From: an uncultured Flavobacterium sp.
GTDB taxonomy: Bacteria; Bacteroidota; Bacteroidia; Flavobacteriales; Flavobacteriaceae
Length of the DNA stretch: 6,027 bases
NCBI RefSeq assembly: GCF_937876455.1
Contig: NZ_CALFIG010000176.1
Span: forward strand, 1-6,027
Direction: 5' to 3'
The translations under genes were made by a program, and so were the position numbers. The notes under the pieces were generated by a model, which was given only the letters and a program-made list of their open reading frames with translations, ran no database searches and was not told where the DNA came from. This document shows positions 1 through 6,018 of this stretch, piece by piece. Position 1 is the stretch's first letter, and every line of letters begins with the position of its first letter.

Positions 1-4
1 ACCT

Positions 5-64
5 TCAGACCAGAACGTCTTTCATCAATGATAGTAACTGAAGTAAAACAAAAAAATTCTTCAT
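5..64 (-). other. Short 19-codon frame at window edge, possible damaged or partial gene start
   Basis: One base after the stop codon of the DUF4252 gene there is an ATG on the minus strand. It begins a peptide, MKNFFVLLQLLSLMKDVLV, that ends at a TGA near the window edge. The first dozen residues look like the start of a signal peptide, and the tight spacing would suit a translationally coupled downstream gene. In Flavobacteria, DUF4252 genes often sit next to a second secreted DUF4252-type protein, so this could be the beginning of one. The frame closes after 19 codons, however, while the adjacent frame stays open to the edge. A run of seven Ts (positions 50-56) lies between the ATG and the point where the frames would need to switch. 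It may be a frameshifted gene, a sequencing error, or just non-coding sequence; the window is too short to decide. Confidence 0.2.
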
Positions 65-65
65 A

Positions 66-584
66 TTATTTTCCGATTTTACTTAATACGTCGGCTACAG
101 GAATGTTTAATTTTTTCACAAGCATAGCAATATCACTTATTGGAAAATCACCTTTTACAGATAATACAGACGTTTTTATACCTTTAAAATCGCCATTTAC
201 TACCACTAATAATTCTTTTACATGGGTTTGGTTCGCATCAGATTTTCCATAAACTTTTATGGCATTACCCTCTTGTGTAGAAGTAGAAATTAAATCAAGC
301 GGATTAGCTTTTAAATAAGCCGTTGTAGCAGTGTTTAACTCATTTCCAAGTTTTGCATTAGACGTGTAGTAAGCTGCTAAATTGTCAAGTTTTTTTAATA
401 AATTCAGGTATTGTTGTGCTTCTTTATCTTTGGCATCAACTTTTACTTTACTCATTAAATCAAACATTTTTTGAGAAACAATAATGCTCTCTACTCCTTC
501 TTTACCATCAAACTTATCAAATTCATTTTGCGCCACCATCAATGACGAAATGAACATAGCAACTAATAATATTATTTTTTTCAT
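66..584 (-). CDS. Secreted DUF4252-family protein
   Basis: A complete 172-residue protein of unknown function that I recognise as the DUF4252 type common in Flavobacteria. Residues 1-18 form a Sec signal peptide (lysines at 2-3, hydrophobic core, likely cut after the MVA before Gln19). There is no lipobox cysteine, so the mature protein should be soluble in the periplasm or exported. The mature part opens with an acidic stretch (NEFDKFDGKEGVESI), followed by a Lys-rich helical region around 45-70 and an alternating strand-like region around 105-145 (IKVYGK, ELLVVVNGDF, SVLSVKGDF). It ends with a short helix. The ATG at 582-584 is preceded by an A-rich leader, typical for this group. A terminator separates it from the receptor gene upstream, so it is probably its own transcription unit and not a part of B12 uptake. 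The family is fairly sure; the function is unknown. Confidence 0.85.
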   Translation of the reverse strand: MKKIILLVAMFISSLMVAQNEFDKFDGKEGVESIIVSQKMFDLMSKVKVDAKDKEAQQYLNLLKKLDNLAAYYTSNAKLGNELNTATTAYLKANPLDLISTSTQEGNAIKVYGKSDANQTHVKELLVVVNGDFKGIKTSVLSVKGDFPISDIAMLVKKLNIPVADVLSKIGK

Positions 585-655
585 TTTAGTTCTTTTAAAA
601 AATACTGAATCAAAATCTATTCCAAACTATTAGACTTCTAAAAAAGGATTTTGTT

Positions 656-695
656 ACAAAAAGAAAAAGGTTTTGGTAAACACGTACCAAAACCT
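656..695 (-). terminator. Intrinsic terminator after the TonB-dependent receptor gene
   Basis: A perfect 11-bp inverted repeat lies 28 bases past the receptor stop codon. The arms are 668-678 (AGGTTTTGGTA on the plus strand) and 685-695, with a 6-base loop. Read on the minus strand, the stem is followed at once by a T-rich tail (five Ts, a C, then five Ts). Stem, short loop and T-tract all point to Rho-independent termination of receptor transcription before the DUF4252 gene. On the plus strand there is no matching T-tract, so it should work in the minus direction only. The rest of the 585-722 gap holds no gene that I can see. Confidence 0.88.
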
Positions 696-722
696 AATCC
701 AAATTATTTCTTTACCTAATTA

Positions 723-2654
723 TTAAAACAAAACGGTTAAGCCTATTTTAAAATTTCTACCTCTTGTATTGTAACCTATTACTTCTTGAAAATTTGCATT
801 TAACACATTCGTAACTGCCGCAAACACTTGTAAACGATTAGGCAATAAATCGTAGGAATAAATGGCATTTACCAATTGGTAAGCTCCCAAACCAACATTT
901 TGAGAAGTCCAAATCGCAGCATCATAATACATGTCTTCACGCTTGTCTATAAATTGATATTGCAAATTAAACACTCCCTTTTCAAATACATATTTCACAT
1001 CCACATTTGCTTTATGTTTTGGAATTAATCTATTCAAAGGCTTTTGAACCTGATTAAATGTATAATTCCCTTGGATGGTTATTTTTTTTGATAATGCATA
1101 ACGTACCGTTGTTTCAACACCTTTTGCATTATAGTTTCCTTCTATATTAATGTAAGAAGATTGTAAGGTCGATGGGTTATAGTAAAATCCAATTGTATTT
1201 TGCTCCTCTCTATAAAATCCTACTGCATTAATTTGTAACTTTTTAGATAAAAAATACGATTCAAAACCTACCTCAGCCGTTGCGTTTTTTTCAGGTGTTA
1301 AAGCTATATTGCCATACGGTCCGTATAATTGATATAAACTTGGCGTAATAAAAGCAGTGCTGTAAGAAGTCAACAACTTTAAAGGAGTATTTTTAAACCT
1401 AAAACTAGGATTTACGTTATAGACTATTTGATTGCCATAGGCACTATGCGTATTTAAGCGGGAGCCTACATTCAAATTCAGACCAAAATCTGAATTAAAC
1501 ACAACCGTAGCATACGGATCGACTAAGGTAAACTTAGCTCCTTCTCTAGAAACATCTGTATAAGAATCTTTTTGCGACATATCAAAATATTGATATTGCG
1601 TTCCTACTACGAAGTGCCATTTATTATTTAGTGTATAGGTATTGTAAGCATCGACAGAAGCTGTTCTGCCTGCATAAATAAAACTATCAATACCGCCTGA
1701 CCAAGAATTAGACATAGCTACCATTCTATCTATAGTAGAAGCCCCAGCATGAATGGTAAATTCGCCATTCGTGTATTTGAATCGGGGTAAAAAACCAACT
1801 CTAAACTGCTCTGACAAACTAGCGTTATTTATATCATCTGAATGTGAAATCGTACCATCAAAAGAATTATCAAACGTATTTTTGATACGGTCATAATTGC
1901 CAAAAAATTCAAGTTGTAAACGATTATTTATTTTATACCCTATTTTTTGTAGCACATTGATACGAGAAAACATATCTTCTTCAAAATTTTCTCCTGCCGC
2001 TTCAGACATTCCTTTTGTTTCCAATCGGTTAAGTGTAGTTAAATAAGAAATTTTATGAGCTGTACCATTAATTGAAAACCCTTGACTCATATCTTGTGCA
2101 CTTGTTTTTGACGTTTCGGACGTGTTTTGTGTTCCTAAATTTACATAGGCATTACCCGCAAAACCAACCTGTGAAGCCTTTTTCAATGTAATGTTGATAA
2201 CTCCTGTTGCCGCACCTGTACCATATAATGTACTAGAAGCACCTTTCATTACTTCAATTTTTTCAATTTGCTCGACTGGAATCAAACGAAGATCATATTC
2301 TAAATTTATTCCTGACGCATCGGTTATGGGAACCCCATCAATATTAATTGCAGTTTGACGATTGCGCCCTCCTCGAATGTAATACCCTAGATTTTTTCCT
2401 CCAAAGGATTGATTTCCATTAATTTCGACACCAACGAGTTGACTCAACACAGCGGCTAAATTTTGTCCTTTTTTGGCTTCCAAGTCTTTTGCCGTAAGCA
2501 CTTCAATAATTTTACCGGATTTTTCTTTGGGTTGTGCAAATTTTGTGTCTGACACAACAATTTCATCAATAGCAATTGATGGTTGTTCTTGCGCAATAGC
2601 AACACCTGTCACCAACGCAAATAACACTGTTAAATGTACTTGTTTTTTGTTCAT
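723..2654 (-). CDS. btuB: TonB-dependent outer-membrane receptor, BtuB-like (cobalamin uptake)
   Basis: A complete 643-residue outer-membrane receptor, close to the length of E. coli BtuB. Residues 1-21 form a signal peptide cut after AIA. A TonB-box-like segment follows (DEIVVSDT, 30-37) and would contact TonB across the periplasm. The plug domain spans about 45-160 and carries the family hallmarks: YYIRGGRNRQ, INIDGVPI, and IEKIEVMKGASSTLYGTGAATGVINITLKKA in outline (positions 130-160). The remaining ~480 residues have the alternating aromatic pattern of a 22-strand barrel and end in FKIGLTVLF, with the C-terminal Phe expected for barrel insertion. It has no N-terminal carboxypeptidase-like extension of the SusC type. 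The start ATG (2652-2654) follows a run of As. The cobalamin riboswitch directly upstream and the divergent B12-type ABC importer point to corrinoids as substrate. Without them, the protein alone could equally be a siderophore or haem receptor. The receptor class is certain; the substrate is probable. Confidence 0.9.
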   Translation of the reverse strand: MNKKQVHLTVLFALVTGVAIAQEQPSIAIDEIVVSDTKFAQPKEKSGKIIEVLTAKDLEAKKGQNLAAVLSQLVGVEINGNQSFGGKNLGYYIRGGRNRQTAINIDGVPITDASGINLEYDLRLIPVEQIEKIEVMKGASSTLYGTGAATGVINITLKKASQVGFAGNAYVNLGTQNTSETSKTSAQDMSQGFSINGTAHKISYLTTLNRLETKGMSEAAGENFEEDMFSRINVLQKIGYKINNRLQLEFFGNYDRIKNTFDNSFDGTISHSDDINNASLSEQFRVGFLPRFKYTNGEFTIHAGASTIDRMVAMSNSWSGGIDSFIYAGRTASVDAYNTYTLNNKWHFVVGTQYQYFDMSQKDSYTDVSREGAKFTLVDPYATVVFNSDFGLNLNVGSRLNTHSAYGNQIVYNVNPSFRFKNTPLKLLTSYSTAFITPSLYQLYGPYGNIALTPEKNATAEVGFESYFLSKKLQINAVGFYREEQNTIGFYYNPSTLQSSYINIEGNYNAKGVETTVRYALSKKITIQGNYTFNQVQKPLNRLIPKHKANVDVKYVFEKGVFNLQYQFIDKREDMYYDAAIWTSQNVGLGAYQLVNAIYSYDLLPNRLQVFAAVTNVLNANFQEVIGYNTRGRNFKIGLTVLF

Positions 2655-2672
2655 TTTTTTAGTTTAAAAATT

Positions 2673-2737
2673 AAAAAAATGGGAGAAAAGTATAGAATTT
2701 ACCCATACTCAAACCTTTTTTCCCGAAAGTTTGTATG
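2673..2737 (-). promoter_or_regulatory. Riboswitch expression platform: two overlapping alternative hairpins, the second terminator-like
   Basis: Between the aptamer and the receptor start, the minus-strand transcript can form two hairpins. The first pairs 2729-2737 with 2704-2714 (CATACAAAC with GTTTGAGTATG, 9 pairs, 2-base bulge). The second pairs 2702-2706 with 2679-2683 (ATGGG with CCCAT) and runs straight into seven Ts (2679-2673), the layout of a weak intrinsic terminator. They share bases 2704-2706, so they compete there. The purine-rich loop of the first hairpin can also pair in part with the TTTTCTCCC segment before the T-run. This suggests control by transcription attenuation, although occlusion of the translation start is not excluded. 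The pairings are seen by eye; which state ligand favours is unknown. Confidence 0.5.
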
Positions 2738-2740
2738 CAA

Positions 2741-2970
2741 CGAATAAGGCAGGTCTCCTGGCTTGCGTCTTGTTATTGACCTTCCCATCGAAAGTTAGAA
2801 GTTAAAAACTAGAAGTTAGAAATTTTCTAAATTCTTAATTCTAAATTAACAACAGTGGTATTGTAGATAATAACAAGCTTATTAGCTTACAGTTGCGGGT
2901 ACAGCTCAGGTATTACACCTGATTCCCTTTTAATCACTAATTAAAAAATTAAATAGCGAACCACAATTCG
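2741..2970 (-). promoter_or_regulatory. Cobalamin riboswitch aptamer upstream of the receptor gene
   Basis: The minus strand carries the cobalamin aptamer. A full match to the B12-box consensus (AGCCAGGAGACCTGCC) lies at 2748-2763. The core reads GGGAATCAGGTG (2927-2916), then a hairpin CAGGT/ACCTG (2917-2921 with 2907-2911), then ACCCGCAACTGTAA (2901-2888). The second conserved segment, CCACTG, is at 2858-2853, followed by GATGGGAAG. A perfect 9-bp helix pairs 2869-2877 with 2769-2777, and a short closing helix pairs 2966-2970 with 2741-2745. The RNA would sense B12 and shut down the receptor gene, which starts about 87 bases downstream. About 60 bases of AT-rich repeat are carried inside the peripheral hairpin between CCACTG and GATGGG. 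The family is clear; adenosyl versus methyl/aquo preference cannot be read from the sequence by eye. It does not lie in the sense direction for the ABC operon. Confidence 0.95.
2791..2852 (-). repeat. AT-rich imperfect hairpin repeat inside the riboswitch peripheral loop
   Basis: Inside the aptamer, between its CCACTG (2853-2858) and GATGGG (2784-2789) arms, is a low-complexity block made of TTAGAA/TTCTAA units. AGAAGTTA occurs twice (2797-2804, 2811-2818). TTAGAA at 2795-2800 and 2816-2821 can pair with TTCTAA at 2839-2844 and 2825-2830, giving a long, imperfect hairpin. As the insert sits in the loop end of a peripheral helix and folds on itself, it should leave the ligand core intact. It could be an expanded simple repeat or a small mobile repeat; only a genome-wide copy count could tell. 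Confidence 0.6.
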
Positions 2971-2974
2971 AAGG

Positions 2975-3008
2975 CAAAAGTACACTATTTTTCAAATTAA
3001 AAAACAAA
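2975..3008 (-). promoter_or_regulatory. Bacteroidetes-type promoter for the riboswitch-receptor transcript
   Basis: The minus strand has a perfect TANNTTTG -7 element (TACTTTTG, positions 2982-2975). A TTTG (3008-3005) lies 22 bases upstream, within the spacing reported for Flavobacterium promoters. A start about 5-7 bases downstream falls near 2968-2970, exactly at the first bases of the aptamer closing helix. That supports both the promoter and the 5' limit of the riboswitch. Confidence 0.65.
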
Positions 3009-3035
3009 AAATTCCCATTTACTAAAGTTAAGTTT

Positions 3036-3043
3036 TACATTTG
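3036..3043 (+). promoter_or_regulatory. Candidate -7 element for the ABC importer operon
   Basis: TACATTTG is a perfect TANNTTTG match 18 bases before the ATG at 3062. No TTG/TTTG is present at the usual -33 distance, so the upstream half is weak and may need an activator or tolerate poor match. The implied start near 3049-3051 would leave a leader of only about 11-13 bases, with no space for a riboswitch or structured leader. It lies 53 bases from the minus-strand -7 element, so the two polymerases face away from each other over a shared AT-rich stretch. Confidence 0.5.
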
Positions 3044-3061
3044 CATAAATAAAATCTTGTC

Positions 3062-4195
3062 ATGAAACTGTTTATCAACCTATTGCTTTCAATATTACTC
3101 TTTTCTTTTATGGGGTGCCAAAATAGCAAACCACCAATTAAGAAAAACAGTACTACAAACGAGGTAAAACACGCTACAGGATTTTCATTAAAAAATTATG
3201 ACGACTTTTCAATAGTAACGGTTTCTAACCCTTGGCCTAATTCAAACAAGACATTTACGTATGTATTGCATAAAAAAAATAGCATTATTCCCGATAGCTT
3301 AAAACAATTTCAACAGATACAAATCCCTATAAAGAATATTGTGGTGACTTCTACTACACATATCCCTTCTCTTGAAATGTTAGATGTAACCGACAAATTA
3401 ATAGGTTTTCCAAATTTAAATTACATTTCTTCAGAAAAAGTTAGAGCACGAATAGATGCAAAAAAAATAAAAGAATTGGGTTCTAATCAATCCCTTAATA
3501 CGGAAGCACTTATTGATATGCATCCTGAAGTAATTATAGGTTACGGAATAGACAATACGAATCCCACGTTAGATAATCTTCAAAAAAGCGGACTTAAAGT
3601 TGTTTTAAATGGTGATTGGAATGAACAATCTCCATTAGGCAAAGCAGAGTGGATTAAACTTTTTGGTGCTTTATTTGACAAACAAAATTTGGCAAATTCA
3701 CTATTTAAAAGCATTGAACACGAGTATTCCACTACCCTTTCTTTAGTTAAAAATAGCACCCAAAAACCTAGTATTTTAGCGGGAGCCTTATATGAAGACA
3801 AATGGTATTTGCCACAAGGCGAAAGTTGGGGTGCGCAATTTTTAGCCAATGCAGGAGGAAATTATGTATGGCAACAAACAAAAGGTACAGGAAGTTTAGC
3901 CTTAAGTTTTGAAGAAGTAATTGAAAAAGGTCTTAATGCTGATTTTTGGATTGGCCCAGGCCAATTTACATCGTTAGCTGATTTAGCAAAAGCTTCTGAA
4001 AATTATACAAAATTTAAAGCGTATAAAACAAAAAACATTTATACATTTAGTGCCAAAAAAGGAAAAACAGGCGGAGTTATTTACTATGAATTGGCTCCTA
4101 ACAGACCCGACATCGTATTGAAAGATCTAGTAAAAATTTTACATCCAGACTTGTTACCTAATCATACCTTATATTTTTTTCAAAAGTTAAATTAA
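3062..4195 (+). CDS. btuF: ABC importer substrate-binding lipoprotein, BtuF-like (cobalamin)
   Basis: A complete 377-residue periplasmic binding protein of the FecB/BtuF type (class III, two lobes joined by a rigid helix). The N-terminus is a lipoprotein signal (MKLFINLLLSILLF, lipobox FMGC) with lipidated Cys19. The residues after it (QNSKPP) lack the acidic surface-export signal of Flavobacteria, so it probably faces the periplasm. Residues 35-90 are a beta-rich extension seen in Bacteroidetes homologues, which makes it longer than E. coli BtuF (266 residues). Lobe 1 begins at IVVTSTTHIPSLEMLD (93-108) and includes IDMHPEVIIGYG (151-162). Lobe 2 includes SILAGALYEDKWYLPQGESW (237-256) and FEEVIEKGLNADFWIGPG (283-300). 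Glu105 and a Glu at 284-285 are candidates for the acidic pair that docks on permease arginines. It is the first gene of the importer operon, divergent from the receptor. The family is sure; cobalamin is inferred from the riboswitch next door, and haem or siderophore are the alternatives. Confidence 0.88.
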   Translation: MKLFINLLLSILLFSFMGCQNSKPPIKKNSTTNEVKHATGFSLKNYDDFSIVTVSNPWPNSNKTFTYVLHKKNSIIPDSLKQFQQIQIPIKNIVVTSTTHIPSLEMLDVTDKLIGFPNLNYISSEKVRARIDAKKIKELGSNQSLNTEALIDMHPEVIIGYGIDNTNPTLDNLQKSGLKVVLNGDWNEQSPLGKAEWIKLFGALFDKQNLANSLFKSIEHEYSTTLSLVKNSTQKPSILAGALYEDKWYLPQGESWGAQFLANAGGNYVWQQTKGTGSLALSFEEVIEKGLNADFWIGPGQFTSLADLAKASENYTKFKAYKTKNIYTFSAKKGKTGGVIYYELAPNRPDIVLKDLVKILHPDLLPNHTLYFFQKLN

Positions 4196-4197
4196 AA

Positions 4198-5223
4198 TTG
4201 GAAGCTAAAAAACATACCCGAAAATTCATAGTATTAAGCCTAGTGCTCGTGGCGCTGTTGCTTATTAATATTAGTTTGGGGCAAGTTACAATTCCCTTAC
4301 AAGCTATTTATAAAACCCTAATAGGTACTACGACTGATGTAAAAGAAACCTGGGAATTTATCATTTTAAATTTTAGGTTACCCAAAGCTATAACTGCATT
4401 ACTTGTAGGAGCAGGCTTGTCAATTTCTGGACTTATGATGCAAACCCTATTTAGAAACCCCCTTGCGGGTCCTTATGTATTAGGGCTTAGTTCAGGATCA
4501 AGTTTGGGTGTGGCGCTTGTTATTTTAGGTGCAGGACTCCTTCCTCCACTTTTTTCAGAGGCATTAGTTTCTAGTGGAAGCTTAGTAGTTGCTTCATGCT
4601 TGGGGAGCTTATTAGTCTTATTTCTAATTTTTATAGCTGCAAAAAAACTTAAAGATACCATGTCTGTTTTAATTATTGGACTCATGTTTAGTAGTTTTAC
4701 AGGCGCATTAGTTAGCGTACTTACTTATTTTAGTACAGCCGAACAATTACAACGCTATACCTTTTGGTCATTGGGTAGTATAGGAAATTTATCTTGGAAC
4801 CAAATCATGTTTTTAAGTATTTCTGTTGGATTGGGCTTACTTTTAAGTATACGAGCACTAAAAACACTTGATGCACTTTTACTAGGAGAAAATTATGCAC
4901 AGAGTTTAGGGGTTAACATCAAAAGAGAACGAACAATTATTTTCTTAGCTACAGGAATTCTAGCAGGTAGTATTACCGCTTTTGTAGGACCAATTGCGTT
5001 TGTGGGTTTAGCTATTCCTCACCTTGCCAAACTCTATTTTCAAACTAGTAATCATAAAGTGTTGTACCTTGCTACAATACTAATAGGTGGCTCTATCATG
5101 CTTTTTTGCGATGTTGTTTCTCAAATGCCCGGGCAAAATTTTACGTTACCCATAAATGCGATTACCTCAATTATTGGTGCACCTATGGTAATTTGGCTAT
5201 TAATTAGAAAAAAGGGATTTTAG
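4198..5223 (+). CDS. btuC: ABC importer permease, FecCD/BtuC family (cobalamin)
   Basis: A complete 341-residue inner-membrane permease of the FecCD/BtuC family, with about ten membrane helices; it would work as a dimer forming the B12 channel. Helix 1 is at about 10-28. The diagnostic stretch FRLPKAITALLVGAGLSISG is at 59-78, followed by MQTLFRNPLAGPYVLGLSSGSSLG (81-104). LDALLLGENYAQSLGVN (224-240) is the coupling region that contacts the ATPase. GPIAFVGLAIPHLAK (264-278) and the C-terminal LPINAITSIIGAPMVIWLL (317-335) are also family signatures. The start is a TTG two bases after the upstream stop. The frame is closed by a TAA at 4159-4161, and the next internal ATG is at residue 80, which would delete helix 1 and part of helix 2, so TTG is the only sensible start. 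Coupled translation with the binding protein gene is likely. Family certain, substrate inferred from context. Confidence 0.92.
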   Translation: MEAKKHTRKFIVLSLVLVALLLINISLGQVTIPLQAIYKTLIGTTTDVKETWEFIILNFRLPKAITALLVGAGLSISGLMMQTLFRNPLAGPYVLGLSSGSSLGVALVILGAGLLPPLFSEALVSSGSLVVASCLGSLLVLFLIFIAAKKLKDTMSVLIIGLMFSSFTGALVSVLTYFSTAEQLQRYTFWSLGSIGNLSWNQIMFLSISVGLGLLLSIRALKTLDALLLGENYAQSLGVNIKRERTIIFLATGILAGSITAFVGPIAFVGLAIPHLAKLYFQTSNHKVLYLATILIGGSIMLFCDVVSQMPGQNFTLPINAITSIIGAPMVIWLLIRKKGF

Positions 5224-5232
5224 CCGTAGATT

Positions 5233-6018
5233 ATGGAACAAAAAAAGTACATACTAAAAACCATAGATTTAGAAATTGGCTTTACTTCAAAGAAAGAAAA
5301 AAAAGCCATTGCATCAGGTTTATATTTAAATTTGAACGAAGGAAAATTGGTTACTTTAATTGGAGAAAACGGCATTGGAAAATCCACTTTACTACGCACA
5401 TTGACAGGAATTCAACCGTCTTTAAAAGGTAAAGTTTTACTTCATGAAAAAGAATTAAAAAAATTGGAATTCAATTACTTATCTAAAAAAATAAGTATTG
5501 TTTTAACAGATAGAATCACAGCTAGCAACTTAACCGTATGGGAACTGATTGCGCTAGGTAGACAACCTTACACAAATTGGGTTGGCACCTTAACAGAAGA
5601 AGACTATTTTCAAATAAACAAAGCTATTGAATTGACCGAAATTGAACATTTAATTCATAAAAAACATATTGAAATTAGCGACGGGCAACTTCAAAAAGTA
5701 TTAATAGCAAGAGCGCTAGCGCAAGACACACCTATTATTATTTTAGACGAGCCCACTACACATTTAGACCTCTTGCATAAAGTTAGCGTATTTCGTTTGT
5801 TACAGAAATTAGCACACGAAACCAATAAATGTATTTTGTTTTCTACACACGATATCGACTTAGCCATTCAACTAAGCGATGAAATGATAGTGATGACGAA
5901 CACAAAAACCCATCAAGACTTACCTTGCAACCTTATAGAACAAGGCGTTTTTGAACAAATTTTCAATGACAGTTCCATTGAATTCAACAAACAATACGGA
6001 AAATTTATAGTAAAATAG
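5233..6018 (+). CDS. btuD: ABC importer ATP-binding protein, BtuD/FecE-like (cobalamin)
   Basis: A complete 261-residue ATPase that would power the importer as a cytoplasmic dimer under the permease. Visible motifs are Walker A GENGIGKST (44-52), signature ISDGQ (148-152, a variant of LSGGQ) within ISDGQLQKVLIARALAQ, and Walker B IIILDE (168-173) with catalytic Glu173. The D-loop is THLD (176-179) and the switch histidine is His206 in STHD. The Q-loop position reads SIVLTDRI (88-95) with no glutamine. TVWELIALGRQPYTNWVGTL (101-120) matches the helical subdomain of FecE/BtuD-type ATPases. The last ~40 residues, with the GVFEQIFN segment, are typical of this subfamily. It begins 9 bases after the permease stop, completing a binding protein-permease-ATPase operon. 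No terminator is visible in the 9 bases left, so the operon may continue. Confidence 0.92.
   Translation: MEQKKYILKTIDLEIGFTSKKEKKAIASGLYLNLNEGKLVTLIGENGIGKSTLLRTLTGIQPSLKGKVLLHEKELKKLEFNYLSKKISIVLTDRITASNLTVWELIALGRQPYTNWVGTLTEEDYFQINKAIELTEIEHLIHKKHIEISDGQLQKVLIARALAQDTPIIILDEPTTHLDLLHKVSVFRLLQKLAHETNKCILFSTHDIDLAIQLSDEMIVMTNTKTHQDLPCNLIEQGVFEQIFNDSSIEFNKQYGKFIVK

Noticed and set aside
3..43. Inverted repeat CTTCAG/CTGAAG at the left edge as an insertion-sequence end or terminator
   Set aside because: Only six bases pair across a long loop and there is no T-run or target duplication; it fits chance.
28..252. Plus-strand 74-codon open frame
   Set aside because: It lies mostly antisense to the DUF4252 gene, has low-complexity composition and no recognisable domain; it is a shadow of the real gene.
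611..619. TAGATTTTG on the minus strand as a -7 element for the DUF4252 gene
   Set aside because: It has three instead of two spacer bases before TTTG and no TTG at a usual distance upstream, so it is too weak to call, although a promoter for this gene must lie somewhere near 585-655.
2473..2667. Plus-strand 64-codon open frame over the receptor 5' end
   Set aside because: It is antisense to the signal peptide and plug of the receptor; Cys/Ser-rich composition is typical of a reverse-strand shadow.
2785..2850. CRISPR-like array from the repeated AGAAGTTA units
   Set aside because: The units are too short, irregular and AT-rich, without unique spacers; they lie inside the riboswitch.
2720..3061. 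A second riboswitch on the plus strand for the importer operon
   Set aside because: All conserved aptamer motifs, including the B12 box, read on the minus strand; the plus strand shows only their complements.
3580..3849. Minus-strand 89-codon open frame within the binding-protein gene
   Set aside because: It is fully antisense to a well-supported lipoprotein gene and shows no domain or translation signals.
4473..4685. Minus-strand 70-codon open frame within the permease gene
   Set aside because: It is antisense to conserved membrane helices of the permease; no independent evidence.
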